Part shown: piece after piece, positions 22,256-33,427 of the stretch | How the letters are laid out: each line of letters starts with the position of its first letter | How positions within the stretch are numbered: the first letter of the stretch is position 1 | Assembly: GCA_003116995.1 (NCBI GenBank) | Contig: BDSL01000035.1 | Location: 806,001-870,000 of the forward strand | Origin: Yamagishiella unicocca | Lineage: Eukaryota > Chlorophyta > Chlorophyceae > Chlamydomonadales > Volvocaceae | Length of the DNA stretch: 64,000 nucleotides | Direction of reading: 5' to 3' | The notes under the pieces: generated by a model | Seen by the model: only the letters and a program-made list of their open reading frames with translations | Databases searched by the model: none | Told to the model about the DNA's origin: nothing | Position numbers and translations under genes: made by a program

Positions 22256-24185
22256 AGGAGGAGGACAGGCATCGCAAGCAGTTGCGAGGGTAAGTGCGGG
22301 GAAGGAAAAAGAGAAGACAGAGGGCTCCAATGAGCGGGATTGAGGGGGCCAGGCAGGGCGGTGAGCCCTCTGGGGGGAGTGTTGCGTACAGTGGCGCAGC
22401 TCCCCCCTCCCCGGTGACACAGCGCAGACATGCGCTCCGACCTCCCATGCACACCGACACCGAGCCTCACCGTAGGGAAAGGCCTCCGTCCAGAAGTTCC
22501 GGTTAAGGTCCACGTTGCGAGAGTTGCAGCGTCGGTGGCGTGCAAAGCTTCAGTCATAGGGGGGTTGGAGCCGGAGTGGGCAATGTGGACGGCGGGCGGG
22601 GAGTGGGAGGAGTGGTCTGGCGTTGACGCGCGGCTCTCCCTAGCCCCAAGGCCCTCTGCCCCGTGCCCTCGCTCCGCACCTCTCCCTCCCGTGTCAGCGC
22701 CCCATCAGCGCCACCCACCCCCAGCCGCCAGACCTACCCGTCGGGGTTCATCGTGGGTATGATTCGCACCACGGTAGTCGCCTGCATCTCCCGCCACCGG
22801 GGGTCAGCCGCCGCTAGCTCGCCGCCGCACATGCCCGCAGCCAGCCGCAGCAGCAGCTCGCGGTTGGCGGTCTCGTCGCCGTGCATGTTGCCTATCCACT
22901 AGGGGGCCCGAGAAGGGGGTTGTCAGGACGAGGAGGGGTATGAGACAAACACACCCTAGGATAACACGGGGGTGTTACCGTGTGCAGTGAGGCGCCGGGA
23001 GGTCGGCAGTGACTGGCAGTGACTGGCAGTGACTGGCGGAGAGTGCGGAGAGTGCGGGGACAGCGCGACGGGCAAATGTGCTGTGCCGTTGTCGTGGTGG
23101 TTGTGGTGGTTGTGGTGGTTGTGGTGGTTGTGGTGGTGACGATGATGGTGGTGGCCTTGAGGTTGATGCTCGGAAGCGGTGCCGGGTGGGTATGGGAGGG
23201 CGGCAGGGCGCAATGGGAGGAGATGCCGTGGAAGTACCGTTGCACCTTCACACGAGTGGTGGTACGGCAGCAACGGTGGTTCCGGGTCCGGATCCGCGTG
23301 GGGAGGGAGGGGAGGAGGGTTGCCCCCCGGCGACCCACCGCGAAAGTGGGTTTGGGTAGGCCCAGGGCGCTGCTGGCGCCGCCGTCAGTCTCCGCCACCA
23401 CCGCCACGAGCCGCCGTCCCTCAATGCTGCGAGGCCGCGGGGAGGGGAGGGGAGGGCGCGTCGTCGCAAGACGGAGGGGCAGGCAAGCAGGGAATCGGGG
23501 GTGGGTGGGTCAGGAGTCCTGGATGAGCGGCGGGCCGGCTGAGGTCCTGGTTGCCCCTCCCTCGCCTTGCAGGGGCCTGGCCCAACGTTTTCCTACGGTA
23601 CTCGGTTTTTCTGACAGTGCCGATCCACGGGTTTTCCTCGCGTTCCCTTACCTGGCCGGAGTCAGCCACTCCAGGCGGCAGGCCCCCCCGCTGCCATTGA
23701 CCAGCCCCGATAGAAACTCCAGCATCACATCGTGGCTGTGGTATGTGCTCCAAGACCAAGGCTGCGAAGAGGTGGCGGGCTCGCTGTCGCCGCTGGCCCC
23801 AGCCCCGAGCCCGGCCCCAGCCTCGAACTCGGTTGGGGTCGGCGAGGACAGCGGCAGGAAGCCGCCGCCGTCCGCCGCGCCCGAGCTGTTCCCAAGCGGA
23901 AAAACTGCATTGCGTTCGGATTCCAGCAAAAGTGGGTGAGTGCAGTGCGGTAAAGCGTTGGTGCGCGGCGGCGAGTGGCCGAGGCGTTGCCGGGCCCACC
24001 GACCCAAGCGTCAAAATCGCGCGGCGGCTCGCACCCGAGGGGAAGTCGGCGTCCAGCCGCGGCGCGCGCCCCGCTGCGGTCACTTGCGCTGGCTCATCCG
24101 CTGCCGAGTAGCTGAGGGCAGCCAGCATCCCAATGCAGAGGCGCAACGCCCACCGCCGTCGCCGGCCAGCCTCCTCACGCAACAT
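20241..24185 (-). CDS. secreted zinc carboxypeptidase, peptidase family M14 (CPE/CPN/CPD type)
   Basis: Nine exons join in phase: 24185-24035, 23904-23652, 23426-23339, 22898-22738, 22547-22471, 22197-22118, 21622-21488, 21239-21078 and 20711-20241, giving 525 aa. The enzyme removes C-terminal residues, in this subfamily usually Lys or Arg, from secreted or vesicular proteins. A hydrophobic segment (WALRLCIGMLAAL) near the N-terminus reads as a signal peptide or anchor. The domain runs YHSHDVMLEFL, SIEGRRLVAVV, the zinc site NMHGDETANRE (His and Glu ligands), RIIPTMNPDGF, NSRNVDLNRNF (substrate-binding Arg), LSANLHGGAVVANYP (third ligand His), ATWYPVLGSMQDW and LTLELHMEK (catalytic Glu). A transthyretin-like domain follows (from LRARVVDAATRG), as in the CPE/CPD subfamily. 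All key residues are present. The poly-Pro-coding run near 22210-22260 falls in an intron as its pyrimidine tract. The substrate is unknown. Confidence 0.9.
22200..22262. repeat. GGT/GGC trinucleotide run in intron
   Basis: A run of GGTGGTGGC-type triplets on the plus strand. On the transcribed strand it is a pyrimidine-rich CCACCGCC tract just before the acceptor of the 22197 exon. Confidence 0.85.
23083..23136. repeat. GTGGTTGTG microsatellite in intron
   Basis: A GTGGTTGTG tandem array lies in the carboxypeptidase intron between exons 23426-23339 and 22898-22738. Confidence 0.9.
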
Positions 24186-25439
24186 TTGGCCAGGCAGCGC
24201 GAGCGCGTCGCACTCAATGATGCGTCGTTGGCTACCAACGGAGTGAAAGAGATTTCAGTTTCCAAGGTGTGAAAGAGGAATGGAGTGACAAGCCGCGCAC
24301 TTTGGAAAAGCCGTTGTTCGCTGCCTACGAGCGATACGACAAGCGGCCGCAGCAGCGGGAGGGCCTCTCAGCCGCTCACTGCACCGCCTTTATTGACTAT
24401 TGTCGCTGATGCACTCTTTAATCATCGATGATATTGGGCAGGAACGGGTGCGTTTCCCGCAGTCCAAGACGACACGGAATTTACGAGACCCAGATTACAT
24501 GCAAGGGGGGAACGGGTAAATAACACCCCGGCGGTATCAGCCAGGTGAAGCTGTCAACCCGACAATACAAAAAGTGATTCACGACGATTTGGTGACGTTT
24601 TATTCGCACACGACTATATCTTCAGCGTCCTGATTCGGTCCGCAGTAGCCCAAGACTCGATGGACCGGCCGATTGCGCCGGTGTGCCAGCATACCCAGGT
24701 ATAACAGGTATTCAACAAACTGTACCCCTCCTCCATCGATACACAGTTCCAGTCACCTGCCGTCGGCATCTTTGCACAACGAAACCTGCATCCAGCACTT
24801 GCGTCCAGCCCCCAAACTCCCAACCACGCAGTCGCGGGGAAACCTACCTAAAACAATAGCAACACAATACATATGGGCGAATGACGCACAGATCATTCTG
24901 TAGGGCCCTCACACAACAGTTCATTGAATGGTGCATGGCAGATACCGTTACCCTCCGAGACACGCGGCTCTCCAACCCAGCCGGTGCGGGTGAGTCTTGA
25001 TACCTCTCGAGAGGGCAATAAGGATGCCCTCTAAGAACCGGAACGATAAAACTAAACAGCAGCATAGGGCCACTTGTGGGAATCTCGGGCGCCAGGCTGT
25101 CAGCGCATGTGCACCCTAGGCGCCGCAGGATTCCACACCTTATATGAGTGGCAACGACCGTTGTTCCTTAACACACAAACTGCACATCATCTGAAAAGTC
25201 TCAAAAATGGCGCCAGGTCTCGACATGGCTTGCCACCACTGCCCTTGCATCATACGCGGCATAGAACGATGCGGATGATAGGTCAAGAGGCAGGAGCAGT
25301 CGTTCAACTGCGCCGCCAAGTATTTCCGACGAACGCATTTTTATCGCCATCTCTGCTGTGCCTGCTATACTCTCCCCGACGTGCTCATAGGAGAGCCGCT
25401 GAGAAAGGTATGAGGCTCGACGGGTTATGTGCGTTGCGA
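24186..25439. other. intergenic; 3' UTR of the orphan gene and promoter of the carboxypeptidase gene
   Basis: No coding region is supported. TTACA at 24495-24499 could be the poly(A) signal (TGTAA on the minus strand) of the gene ending at 25440, though the implied 3' UTR of about 940 nt is long. Confidence 0.35.
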
Positions 25440-26533
25440 TCACAGCATGGAGCTCTGGAGGCCCAACGTGTTGACCCCCCATTGCGTCACGGCGACGTCC
25501 TCGCTGCTGCCGCCGTTATGGCCGAAAAAGTGCTCGTCCTGCATGTCCGACGATGGCGACAGCGCGCACGACGCTGCCAGGTGGGCCATCAACTCCGCCT
25601 GGGCGGCTTGCTGCTCGTGGCGGCGAATAGAGCACTTGGCGCTGCCAGAGCGCAGGTTGTTGGCAGCCCGCTGGTACCTGGAAAAAAACAGGTATGCAAC
25701 ATGGTTGAGGTAACAGTGCAGGGGCGTTTCCTCCGCAATACTGGTCCAGGGGCAAAGGCTGCAAGTCTACAGTGCGAGGGTGCGAGGTTACCCTGCGCTG
25801 CGACGAGCATCAAGCTCCGCCGTTATGCCCCAAAAATAACCCCGCATCAGTGGCTGCTGGTCTGGACTCACGACCTAGGCTAGAAATATGTTATCTGAAA
25901 CAACTTTAAACAGAACTCGGGCCACCTAAACTACAGTAGGCGAGTTGGAGGTCACCCGACGAACTTACCGAACTTCGGCACGCGAAGGATGATGCTTGCG
26001 GCCCAGAAGCTGAGGGCATGTCTGGGTGCAGAAGTGCACATGACTTGGTGAAGGCGAGGTGCTGCCGAAAGCGAAGCTGCTCAGCGGTGCCCACACGTTC
26101 CGCTGCACAGGAATGGAAGGGTTCAGAGGTGCACGTAAGCAAGGCAAAGACACTGTCACGTTATGCAAAGATGTTCGCGCAACAGACGTAACTCTGCTAT
26201 CAGCTACAACACTCACGTTAACGAAAGCAGCTCCAGCACCGGCAGTGCGAACAGCTGACGTGACCGACCAGGTTGCCAGTCGTAGGGTGCCGTCTGCTGC
26301 ACGCCCCAGAGAATCCAGTCCAACGCTACCCAGTTGCGTGCCAACTGGAATGGCCAGAGACAGAGCTCTGCAGAAAAGAACAGCTCAACGGTTCAGCTCT
26401 TGCTCAAAGTGAAAAGCAGGAAGCACCACAACACCGGCCGCCACGTGGTAGCGCAAGCCACAATGGGTCTCAAGCACACAAAATCGACGCACCTGCGCAG
26501 GCCTTCCTCTCGCGAGACCGTGAAGGTGTCCAT
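25440..26533 (-). CDS. small four-exon orphan gene, 187 aa
   Basis: Four exons join exactly in phase: 26533-26493 (phase 2), 26367-26217, 26102-25969 (phase 2) and 25677-25440. Donors are GTGCGT, GTGAGT, GTAAGT and acceptors CTGCAG, GTGCAG, TTCCAG. The protein starts MDTFTVSREEGLRRAL. It continues with a Gly/Ala/Thr-rich part (LATWSVTSAVRTAGAGAAF), then a basic Gln-rich helix (YQRAANNLRSG to AELMAHLAAS), and ends acidic to polar (SSDMQDEHFFGHNGG). I recognise no domain and no signal peptide. The consistent phasing makes a real gene likely even without a family. Its start lies 328 bp from the left LTR of the retrotransposon, which may now sit in its promoter or 5' UTR. Confidence 0.6.
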
Positions 26534-26861
26534 CGTGAGGAGTCGGAAACGTCTATGCCCCTTTCACAGATTGTTGTAGAAAATAATCAAACCCAGAATC
26601 GGGCCGAGCATTACAGTATGATGCTTAACAGAGATTGGAGGGAATACCTTTCCATGGGCGCTATCAGCCCTAAAGTTGCGGACCATTCGACAGCAGTACG
26701 GCAAAGATGGCACGTCACCATATGCATCAGGCTGCACGACAAAGCTCATCGCCGTCTAATTTGTGCTGCTAGGTCATGTACAATACATGTTGCTGGCCTC
26801 GGTCGTTCCGGGGTCGACCGTCCGGCTCATTTCTGGCCACAGCATGTTGCAGCCGTCATTC

Positions 26862-27043
26862 TGTAACGTGCAAGGGCCCGTTACATACATGACTATGGAT
26901 GCTTATGGGGTTAAGGCAGGCAACGGCCTGTTACGCTTATGCCCGCGATGATGTCATCCGTACAGCGGATGTCCCTTAAGGTTTGGGGCTTGCCCGCGAA
27001 CCGGTGTCTTTAGACGCCACCAAAAGTGGACATGTACGTTGCA
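26862..27043 (+). repeat. 5' LTR, 182 bp
   Basis: Identical to 33099-33280. The first 24 bases form a partial palindrome (TGTAACG with CGTTACA), so the LTR carries TGTAA poly(A) signals on both strands. A TGATGTCA palindrome-like box lies near the middle. Confidence 0.97.
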
Positions 27044-27045
27044 GC

Positions 27046-27058
27046 TGGTATCGAGACG
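27046..27058 (+). promoter_or_regulatory. candidate primer-binding site
   Basis: TGGTATCGAGACG begins two bases after the 5' LTR. TGGTATC is the start of binding sites complementary to a tRNA 3' end ...GATACCA, as in initiator Met tRNA (TGGTATCAGAG). The rest diverges, so the tRNA is uncertain. Confidence 0.6.
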
Positions 27059-27170
27059 ATTTTCCTGATCTCTGGGCTTTGTTGAGGACCCCACTGCTTG
27101 AGACATTGTAGTCTCCTCCTAGTCGAGGGTTCGTTTTCACCTAGGTTGCCGATTCTAGTGAATCGCTAAG

Positions 27171-28340
27171 ATGTCGGACAATGTAGCAGAGCAGCTTGCG
27201 GCGACTGCTGAGGATCTCGGCGACTTGGATCTTATTGATGAGGACCCGCCTGCAGCTGGGCAGCAACAAGGTCCCGGTCCAAGCGCGGCCAAGGGGCCCA
27301 GTGCCGACGCAGGTGCTGCTGGGCGCACGGGGCGTGAGTCTGCGCGCGACGGCGATGACGTTGTCATGCGCGAGGCTCCCGAGAACCGCGCAGGCCCGTC
27401 AAGTCGATCAAGGTTGCCGGATGCGCCAGCACAGGATAAGCGTCGCCTCATGAATGCAGAGGGCGCGCGCAAGGCTGGGCTTCCGACACGTTCGTATATC
27501 GACTTTACGTTAGATGAGCTGGACGATGTGCTGACTGTCGGTGGATATGCCACCAATGAGACGGTAGCAACTCGCTGGCTTTTCCTACAGTTTTCCCCGC
27601 CACAGACTGTTATTGATTTGAGGGAGGCGGTTGCGGCGCTGGACCCACCGGTCATTCCCAACATGTCGTGGCTCAAGGATTGGTTCAAGGCTTATATTAC
27701 GACGGCCGAGGGTGCATCGGTCTATAACGGCATCCGCCGGCTCAAGTCGGCGAAGCCGTTCCGGACAGTGGACGAGGCGGTTCAGTTGGTCACTGACTTG
27801 AAGCGCGAGCTTCCGGCCAAGACACCTGACGCTCTTTTCGTCTATCTGCTCGTGGACCTTGCGCCGGACGCTTTGAAGGACCGCTTCATGTACGACCGCT
27901 CCACGGACAAGAAGGAGTGGACGGACCTGAAGGCGTTCCTAGCACACCTCAAGAACTTCGCAGCAGAGGTGAAGACGCTCGCTGCGGGAGGGGCGAAGGG
28001 TGGTGCATCGGGATCGGGTGCTAGTGGCTCCGGTTCGGGACGCTCTGTTTCTGTCGGTCGTGAACGGCCCTCTGGTGGGAGCTTGCAACACCCCGCCAAG
28101 AAGCCGAAAGGGTCAGGCATGCCAGAGCGTATCCCCCTCAGTGCACGATTTCGTCGTCCTACGGCCGCCGCCAAGACCATTTGGATTAAGGGGCGTACCG
28201 GGGCCGAGATCGAGGCCTTGAAGGAGCGTAAGCTGTGCCTGCTTTGCGAGTCGGATCGGCATTTTGCGCAAGACTGCTCGCAGGCTGATGGCAAGTTTGC
28301 GCGCGGAGAGTTCTTTTTCTACGAGCGTCAGAAGCCCTGA
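27171..28340 (+). CDS. gag of the gypsy element, 389 aa
   Basis: Structural protein of the retrotransposon particle. The N-terminal 90 residues are acidic and disordered. A helical capsid-like middle follows (WLFLQFSPPQTVIDL, YNGIRRLKSAKPF, LKAFLAHLKNFAAE). Then comes a Gly/Ser-rich linker and a basic stretch, and a single CCHC zinc knuckle at 356-369 (CLLCESDRHFAQDC) that should bind the RNA. The frame ends at a TGA (28338-28340), and pol continues in the same frame without a gap. Confidence 0.92.
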   Translation: MSDNVAEQLAATAEDLGDLDLIDEDPPAAGQQQGPGPSAAKGPSADAGAAGRTGRESARDGDDVVMREAPENRAGPSSRSRLPDAPAQDKRRLMNAEGARKAGLPTRSYIDFTLDELDDVLTVGGYATNETVATRWLFLQFSPPQTVIDLREAVAALDPPVIPNMSWLKDWFKAYITTAEGASVYNGIRRLKSAKPFRTVDEAVQLVTDLKRELPAKTPDALFVYLLVDLAPDALKDRFMYDRSTDKKEWTDLKAFLAHLKNFAAEVKTLAAGGAKGGASGSGASGSGSGRSVSVGRERPSGGSLQHPAKKPKGSGMPERIPLSARFRRPTAAAKTIWIKGRTGAEIEALKERKLCLLCESDRHFAQDCSQADGKFARGEFFFYERQKP

Positions 28341-28346
28341 CGTGAG

Positions 28347-31300
28347 GTGCCTTGCATGGGTTTGGACCCACCCCACGGCGATGACGGGACTATGCCGTGT
28401 ACGCGGGGCTTATGTGTTTCAAGCTCGTTTGCGGCAGCTTCTGAGGCTGTGCAAGGCGATGCTGATGTTTTGCTGCCAAAAGAGTCGGCGTCTGGACGCG
28501 TGACTTCTGGGCGCATATGTACGGAGGGAGCAAGGAATGCACCTGTTTTGACCGTTAGTTCGGATCAACCGTTGCGAGACGAGGTTGCGACTAAGAAGGA
28601 TGTACAGCGTGTACGACAAAACCTGGACTCGGCTACGACTGCTCGTGCGTTGGAGGCGCCAGCAGGGCGCACGTGTAACGCTAAGACGAACAGTTCTATG
28701 CCAGTCGCAGCTGTTCCCGTACCGCCCGAGCATACCATTCGCAAGCCTGAGTTCCAGCAATTGCAGCGGTTAACAGGTCGGCATTTCACTTGGGACGCAT
28801 GCGCATCCGATGACGGGTCCAATGCTATGTGTCCGAAGTTTAGCTCGCCTACCACTAGCTTCTTGCATGATAGTTGCGCAGGGCATCATGTTTGGATGCA
28901 CCCACCACGGGCTCGCATTGAGGAGTTCCTGCGTCACTACCTGCGTTGCAAAACGTTCGCACCGGCTACCACTTCAGACGGCTTTCTGTTGCCCAAGTGG
29001 GTTCACGCGCGGTGGCGACCGTTGCTTGTGGGCATGCAAAAGCTGCACGAGTTTCATGCAGGGTATCACTTGTTCACTGCTGCTAAGGTGAAAGGTAGTG
29101 CTCCAACACGTGTGAACGGGGTGCCGTACGGTATGGAGTTTTGGTATGACCCTCCCGTACAGCATCAGGATGCTGCTGTTTGCGCTGCCATGCCTGTTCC
29201 GTTCACTGTTTCTCCCAGCTTGGTCATGCAGTTTGCAGGAGCTGTGTGCCACAAGGAGGCGACCATTCTCATCGACACGGGTTGCCAGCCGGCTCATCTG
29301 CTAAGCACGGGTTTTGCTCGCCGTGTAGGGTTGCACATACAACCGCCTGATGCGTCGACTGTTGTTCCCCACCTCGCTATGGGTAATGGTCAGCATGTAC
29401 CATTGACAGGATTTGCCACAGTTCATGTTCGCCTGCAAGGTTATAAGGCACGCTTGCAGTGCGCTGTGGTTGATCTTGCGCCCAATTTTGATCTTATCCT
29501 TGGGGATCCTTGGGTGCAGGCTACGGGTGCTGTGCTTGACTTGTACCATCGTGTCGCTCGCCTTACGCGCTTGCCGCGACGGCCTGTGTTGCGTAATGGT
29601 CCTTTTGAGCCTGTGCCGCAGCCTCCACCAACCCCTTATGATCCTGCTCAATGTTCGCTGATTCAGGCGTATGAAGACGGCGATGTGGCTTTCCTTTGCA
29701 TGGTTACCGAGGTCTCAGCTCTGGAGGTGCCTTCGGAACCGGGGGGAGGCGAGGCGCCGCCGCCTGTCATTGAAACCGCATTCGCACGTAAGGTACGTGA
29801 AGCCGTGCGCGGCGATACGCCTGCGGATCTGCGGTTAAGGGCCTTGTTGCTGGAAAAGGAACACCTATTTCCGGATCAGTTGCCCGCAAAGTTACCACCC
29901 GATAGGGGCCTGCCTTCAGTTGTACCGTTAGAACCGGGTGCTCGTCCTCCGGCACAGCGTATGTTTCGATATTCGCTGCCCGAACAAGAGGAGATGCAAC
30001 GGCAAATTACGGACCTGTTGGCAAAAGGCTTTATCGAACCGTCATGTTCGCCGTTCGGTGCTCCGGTCCTATTCGTTAAAAAGAAGGACGGTACGCTTCG
30101 GATGTGCGTTGATTACCGTGCTGTCAATAACGTTATGATTAAAAACCGTTACCCGTTACCACGGATAGACGATTTACTCGATCGACTGCGCGGAGCGAAA
30201 GTGTTTAGTTCCCTCGACCTGACACAGGGGTACCACCAGATTCGGTTACCGCCTAGTGATATCGAGCGAACTGCGTTTCGTACTCCTTTCGGGCATTATC
30301 AGTACAAAGTTATGCCGTTTGGGTTAACGAACGCACCAGCTGTCTTCCAGTCTGCGATGAATGCGGCTTTGCAAGGCTTGCCGTACGTCGTCGTATATTT
30401 GGATGACATCTTGATTTTCTCGCACTCCGCTGAGGAACACGTGGAACATTTACGCACGGTCCTGGAGCGATTAGAGCAGCATCAGTTTTACTGCAAGCTG
30501 CCTAAGTGCGAATTCTTTAAGCCTTCGGTTACCTTCTTGGGACACATCGTGTCGGCCGACGGGGTACGGCCTGACCCACGGAAGACCGCTATCGTTCAGG
30601 AGTGGTCTGTCCCCACGAACGTATCCGAATTACGTGCCTTCCTAGGTCTCGCTAACTACTTTAGGAAGTTCATACGGGCGTATGCGGCGATGGCTGCACC
30701 GCTGACGAACCTCCTTTCGCCGAAAGTTAGGTGGGACTGGACGGAAACATGTGACGAGGCTTTCCGACGGATTAAGGAAGCTCTCACAACGGCACCTGTG
30801 CTAGCGCTGCCAAATCCGCGCGAGCCTTTTGAGGTCATTGCGGATGCCAGTGATTTTGCGCTAGGTGCAATTCTGCTCCAACATGGCAGGCCTGTGGCTT
30901 TTGAAAGTCGAAAGCTAATTCCTGCGGAGCGCAACTATGTGACCACAGAGCGGGAGCTGCTCGCTGTTGTGCACGCTCTCAAATTGTGGCGATGTTATCT
31001 TGAAGGTGTCAAGTTCACGGTCGTTACGGACCACGAACCCAACACTGCCATGCGCCGGAAAAATCTTCTCTCTCGACGACAGGCGCGGTGGTCGGAGTTT
31101 CTGGAGTCCTTTGATTTCGACTGGCAGTATCGCGCGGGACGCTGTAACCCAGCGGATCCGTTGTCTCGTCTTCCGGGACACGTCGAAGTCCAAGTGGCAA
31201 CAGTAATGACGATTAGTGCTCGGCGGTTGGGGGAATTGACCTCCTTCCCGGGTGCCGCCGCAGAGCTCTCCAGCTCTTTTCCTAAGTTCGAAGAGACGGT

Positions 31301-33053
31301 TCAAGAAGGGTATGGTCATGATCCCTGGTTTGCTGACACGACCGAGGCTGCGAACGTTCGAAAGGCAGTTGGCGTGACGCAAGCTCATGGCTTTTGGTTC
31401 CTTGGAGATGCGATGGTGGTTCCAGATTATAAGGAGCTGCGCGCAACTGTTCTCCGCTTATGTCATGACCATCCGTTAGCAGGCCATACAGGCGTTACCA
31501 AAACGCTTCAGTTGGCGCGGAGGCACTTCTGGTGGCCACGGATGCGTCGTACGGTTAGCGACTTTGTTCGCTCATGTGACAGTTGCCAACGGGTTAAGGC
31601 GAGTTCGTCGCTCCCGGGCGGTATGCTTCTTCCGTTGCCACTTCCAGATCAGAAATGGTCTGTGGTTACAATGGATTTCATCACCGACTTACCCCCGGAC
31701 CCCAACGGTAACACGTCGATTTATGTGTTTGTTGACAAGCTTACTAAGATGGTACGCTTTGTCCCATGTTCGGCCAACATCGATTCCGTCGGTGCTGCTG
31801 AAATCTTCTTTAACACAATAGTGTGCTCCTATGGGTTGCCACTGATTGTGGTCAGTGATCGTGATCCCACGTTTACGGCTGCCTTTACGGAGTCGTTGTA
31901 CGCTGGGTACGGCATTGACGTACGTCATAGTTCCGCTTACCACCCACAGACGGATGGCCAAACGGAGCGTATTAATCGTGTCCTCGAGGATATGTTGCGG
32001 CATTATGTAGCCGGCGACCCTGCCTCTTGGTCTCGTTTCTCACCGATGGCTGAGTTTGCCATTAACAACTCGGTCCATGAATCCACCCATACTACGCCTT
32101 TTCGGTTGATGTATGGTTATGAACCCCTTACGCCTGCTTCCCATTTGGTCCGCAATTTGGGGGAGGCGAGGACTCGTACGCTGCGGGAACGTATGGTCCA
32201 GACACGTGCAAGGGCCGTCGCCAATGGTGCGAACCTTGGCGCCGAGCTCGCAGGCGCAAATGCTGACGCGCCAGGGGCAAACCTGGGCGCCGAGCTGGCC
32301 AACCCTCTTGCTGTTCGTTTTTCCACGGACATGCAACGCGCTTTGGAACGAGCTAAGGCATGTTTGAGTGCTGCTCGTGATCGGATGAAGAAGTGGGCTG
32401 ACACGCGCCGCTCAGCAAGGGGACTGTCTGTTGGAGATCGAGTCCTTCTGAGCACGCAGCATATGCGACTTGAGGGACCGCGCAAGCTGTTGCCTCGGTT
32501 TATCGGGCCGTTTGCGGTAACTGAAAAGATCAACGAGGTCGCGTACCGGTTGGATCTTCCACCTTCGGTTCGGCTGCATAACGTGTTTCATGTGTCACTT
32601 CTTCGCCCGTACCACGACGGTGGTCGCGCTAAGGTACCTCCACCACCTGAGATAGTCGATGGTGAGCTGGAATTTGAGGTCGAGCAAATCTTGCTTCACA
32701 AGATTGTGAAGGAGAAGCGTCGAGCCGTACGGTACTATTTGATGCGTTGGAAAGGTCAGGGTCCTGAGTACGACTCGTGGGAGCCCGAAGCACACCTGAC
32801 CAACTGCGGCGATTTATTACGCGACTACTGGGCTCATCAAGGTGCAGATGTAGATGCTACGAAGTCCCAATCTCAGTCCGCACGTTCGCGTGGGACGAGT
32901 GATGGCTCGGAGCCGCAACGAGCGCCTATGATTACACGACACGGCCGTGCAATCAAGAAGCCGATGCGCTTCGCTATGTTCCTCACCCACCTATTTGCCA
33001 TCAGCGGGGTTCCGGATGCCCTGCTTTCCCACTCTATGTGGCGGTGGAAGTAG
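28347..33053 (+). CDS. pol of the gypsy element: Dam-like domain, protease, RT, RNase H, integrase, chromodomain
   Basis: Polyprotein of up to 1568 aa, in frame with gag across one TGA; the first ATG is at 28356. Residue numbers are from 28347. About 145-245 resembles phage Dam-type N6-adenine methyltransferases ([35 protein letters not shown]), but the catalytic NPPY position reads HPPR. The aspartic protease has IDTG with Asp 310. The RT has YLDD at 684-687, and RNase H has [12 protein letters not shown] near 833. The integrase has an HHCC finger near 1040-1080 and D1110, D1171, E1207, the expected D,D-35-E spacing. A chromodomain ([10 protein letters not shown] ... [18 protein letters not shown]) closes the protein and should steer insertion to marked chromatin. 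A 9-residue block (GANLGAELA) is repeated before it. No break is seen in any enzyme. Confidence 0.95.
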   Translation: MPCMGLDPPHGDDGTMPCTRGLCVSSSFAAASEAVQGDADVLLPKESASGRVTSGRICTEGARNAPVLTVSSDQPLRDEVATKKDVQRVRQNLDSATTARALEAPAGRTCNAKTNSSMPVAAVPVPPEHTIRKPEFQQLQRLTGRHFTWDACASDDGSNAMCPKFSSPTTSFLHDSCAGHHVWMHPPRARIEEFLRHYLRCKTFAPATTSDGFLLPKWVHARWRPLLVGMQKLHEFHAGYHLFTAAKVKGSAPTRVNGVPYGMEFWYDPPVQHQDAAVCAAMPVPFTVSPSLVMQFAGAVCHKEATILIDTGCQPAHLLSTGFARRVGLHIQPPDASTVVPHLAMGNGQHVPLTGFATVHVRLQGYKARLQCAVVDLAPNFDLILGDPWVQATGAVLDLYHRVARLTRLPRRPVLRNGPFEPVPQPPPTPYDPAQCSLIQAYEDGDVAFLCMVTEVSALEVPSEPGGGEAPPPVIETAFARKVREAVRGDTPADLRLRALLLEKEHLFPDQLPAKLPPDRGLPSVVPLEPGARPPAQRMFRYSLPEQEEMQRQITDLLAKGFIEPSCSPFGAPVLFVKKKDGTLRMCVDYRAVNNVMIKNRYPLPRIDDLLDRLRGAKVFSSLDLTQGYHQIRLPPSDIERTAFRTPFGHYQYKVMPFGLTNAPAVFQSAMNAALQGLPYVVVYLDDILIFSHSAEEHVEHLRTVLERLEQHQFYCKLPKCEFFKPSVTFLGHIVSADGVRPDPRKTAIVQEWSVPTNVSELRAFLGLANYFRKFIRAYAAMAAPLTNLLSPKVRWDWTETCDEAFRRIKEALTTAPVLALPNPREPFEVIADASDFALGAILLQHGRPVAFESRKLIPAERNYVTTERELLAVVHALKLWRCYLEGVKFTVVTDHEPNTAMRRKNLLSRRQARWSEFLESFDFDWQYRAGRCNPADPLSRLPGHVEVQVATVMTISARRLGELTSFPGAAAELSSSFPKFEETVQEGYGHDPWFADTTEAANVRKAVGVTQAHGFWFLGDAMVVPDYKELRATVLRLCHDHPLAGHTGVTKTLQLARRHFWWPRMRRTVSDFVRSCDSCQRVKASSSLPGGMLLPLPLPDQKWSVVTMDFITDLPPDPNGNTSIYVFVDKLTKMVRFVPCSANIDSVGAAEIFFNTIVCSYGLPLIVVSDRDPTFTAAFTESLYAGYGIDVRHSSAYHPQTDGQTERINRVLEDMLRHYVAGDPASWSRFSPMAEFAINNSVHESTHTTPFRLMYGYEPLTPASHLVRNLGEARTRTLRERMVQTRARAVANGANLGAELAGANADAPGANLGAELANPLAVRFSTDMQRALERAKACLSAARDRMKKWADTRRSARGLSVGDRVLLSTQHMRLEGPRKLLPRFIGPFAVTEKINEVAYRLDLPPSVRLHNVFHVSLLRPYHDGGRAKVPPPPEIVDGELEFEVEQILLHKIVKEKRRAVRYYLMRWKGQGPEYDSWEPEAHLTNCGDLLRDYWAHQGADVDATKSQSQSARSRGTSDGSEPQRAPMITRHGRAIKKPMRFAMFLTHLFAISGVPDALLSHSMWRWK

Positions 33054-33085
33054 GGTTGGTTGGCTGTCGGGACGACCAGCCATTT

Positions 33086-33098
33086 AGGAGGGGGATGA
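33086..33098 (+). promoter_or_regulatory. polypurine tract
   Basis: AGGAGGGGGATGA lies directly before the 3' LTR, the usual place for the plus-strand primer. Confidence 0.75.
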
Positions 33099-33280
33099 TG
33101 TAACGTGCAAGGGCCCGTTACATACATGACTATGGATGCTTATGGGGTTAAGGCAGGCAACGGCCTGTTACGCTTATGCCCGCGATGATGTCATCCGTAC
33201 AGCGGATGTCCCTTAAGGTTTGGGGCTTGCCCGCGAACCGGTGTCTTTAGACGCCACCAAAAGTGGACATGTACGTTGCA
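33099..33280 (+). repeat. 3' LTR, 182 bp
   Basis: Identical to the 5' LTR at 26862-27043 and followed by the CATTC target duplication at 33281-33285. Confidence 0.97.
33118..33122 (-). terminator. TGTAA in the LTR, possible poly(A) signal for TWI1
   Basis: TWI1 ends at 33428 on the minus strand, and no TGTAA lies in the remaining 142 bp before the LTR. This is the first one met. Confidence 0.35.
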
Positions 33281-33427
33281 CATTCGCTATGCACGCCGCA
33301 CCGTGACTTCCTATCGCCACGCCAGAGCAACAATAATTAAACTATAATGCGCCAGTTTTCAGAGTAGTAGGACTTTGCACGTCCACCCACATCGTATCGC
33401 GTTTGAGCCATGTGTTCCGAACTGGGT

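Larger units (their letters stand above)
26862..33280 (+). mobile_element. intact Ty3/gypsy LTR retrotransposon (chromovirus)
   Basis: The element is 6419 bp with two identical 182-bp LTRs, both starting TG and ending CA. The target duplication CATTC flanks it at 26857-26861 and 33281-33285. Between the LTRs lie a primer-binding site, gag, a pol reading frame with all catalytic motifs intact, and a polypurine tract. The domain order protease, RT, RNase H, integrase, chromodomain is that of Ty3/gypsy chromoviruses. Identical LTRs and open frames mean a recent insertion that may still be competent. It sits between TWI1 and the orphan gene, in the opposite orientation to both. Confidence 0.97.

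Noticed and set aside
21998..22513. Poly-Pro protein (19 prolines) on the minus strand
   Set aside because: The phase of the flanking carboxypeptidase exons places the Pro-coding run in an intron, where it serves as the pyrimidine tract before the 22197 acceptor.
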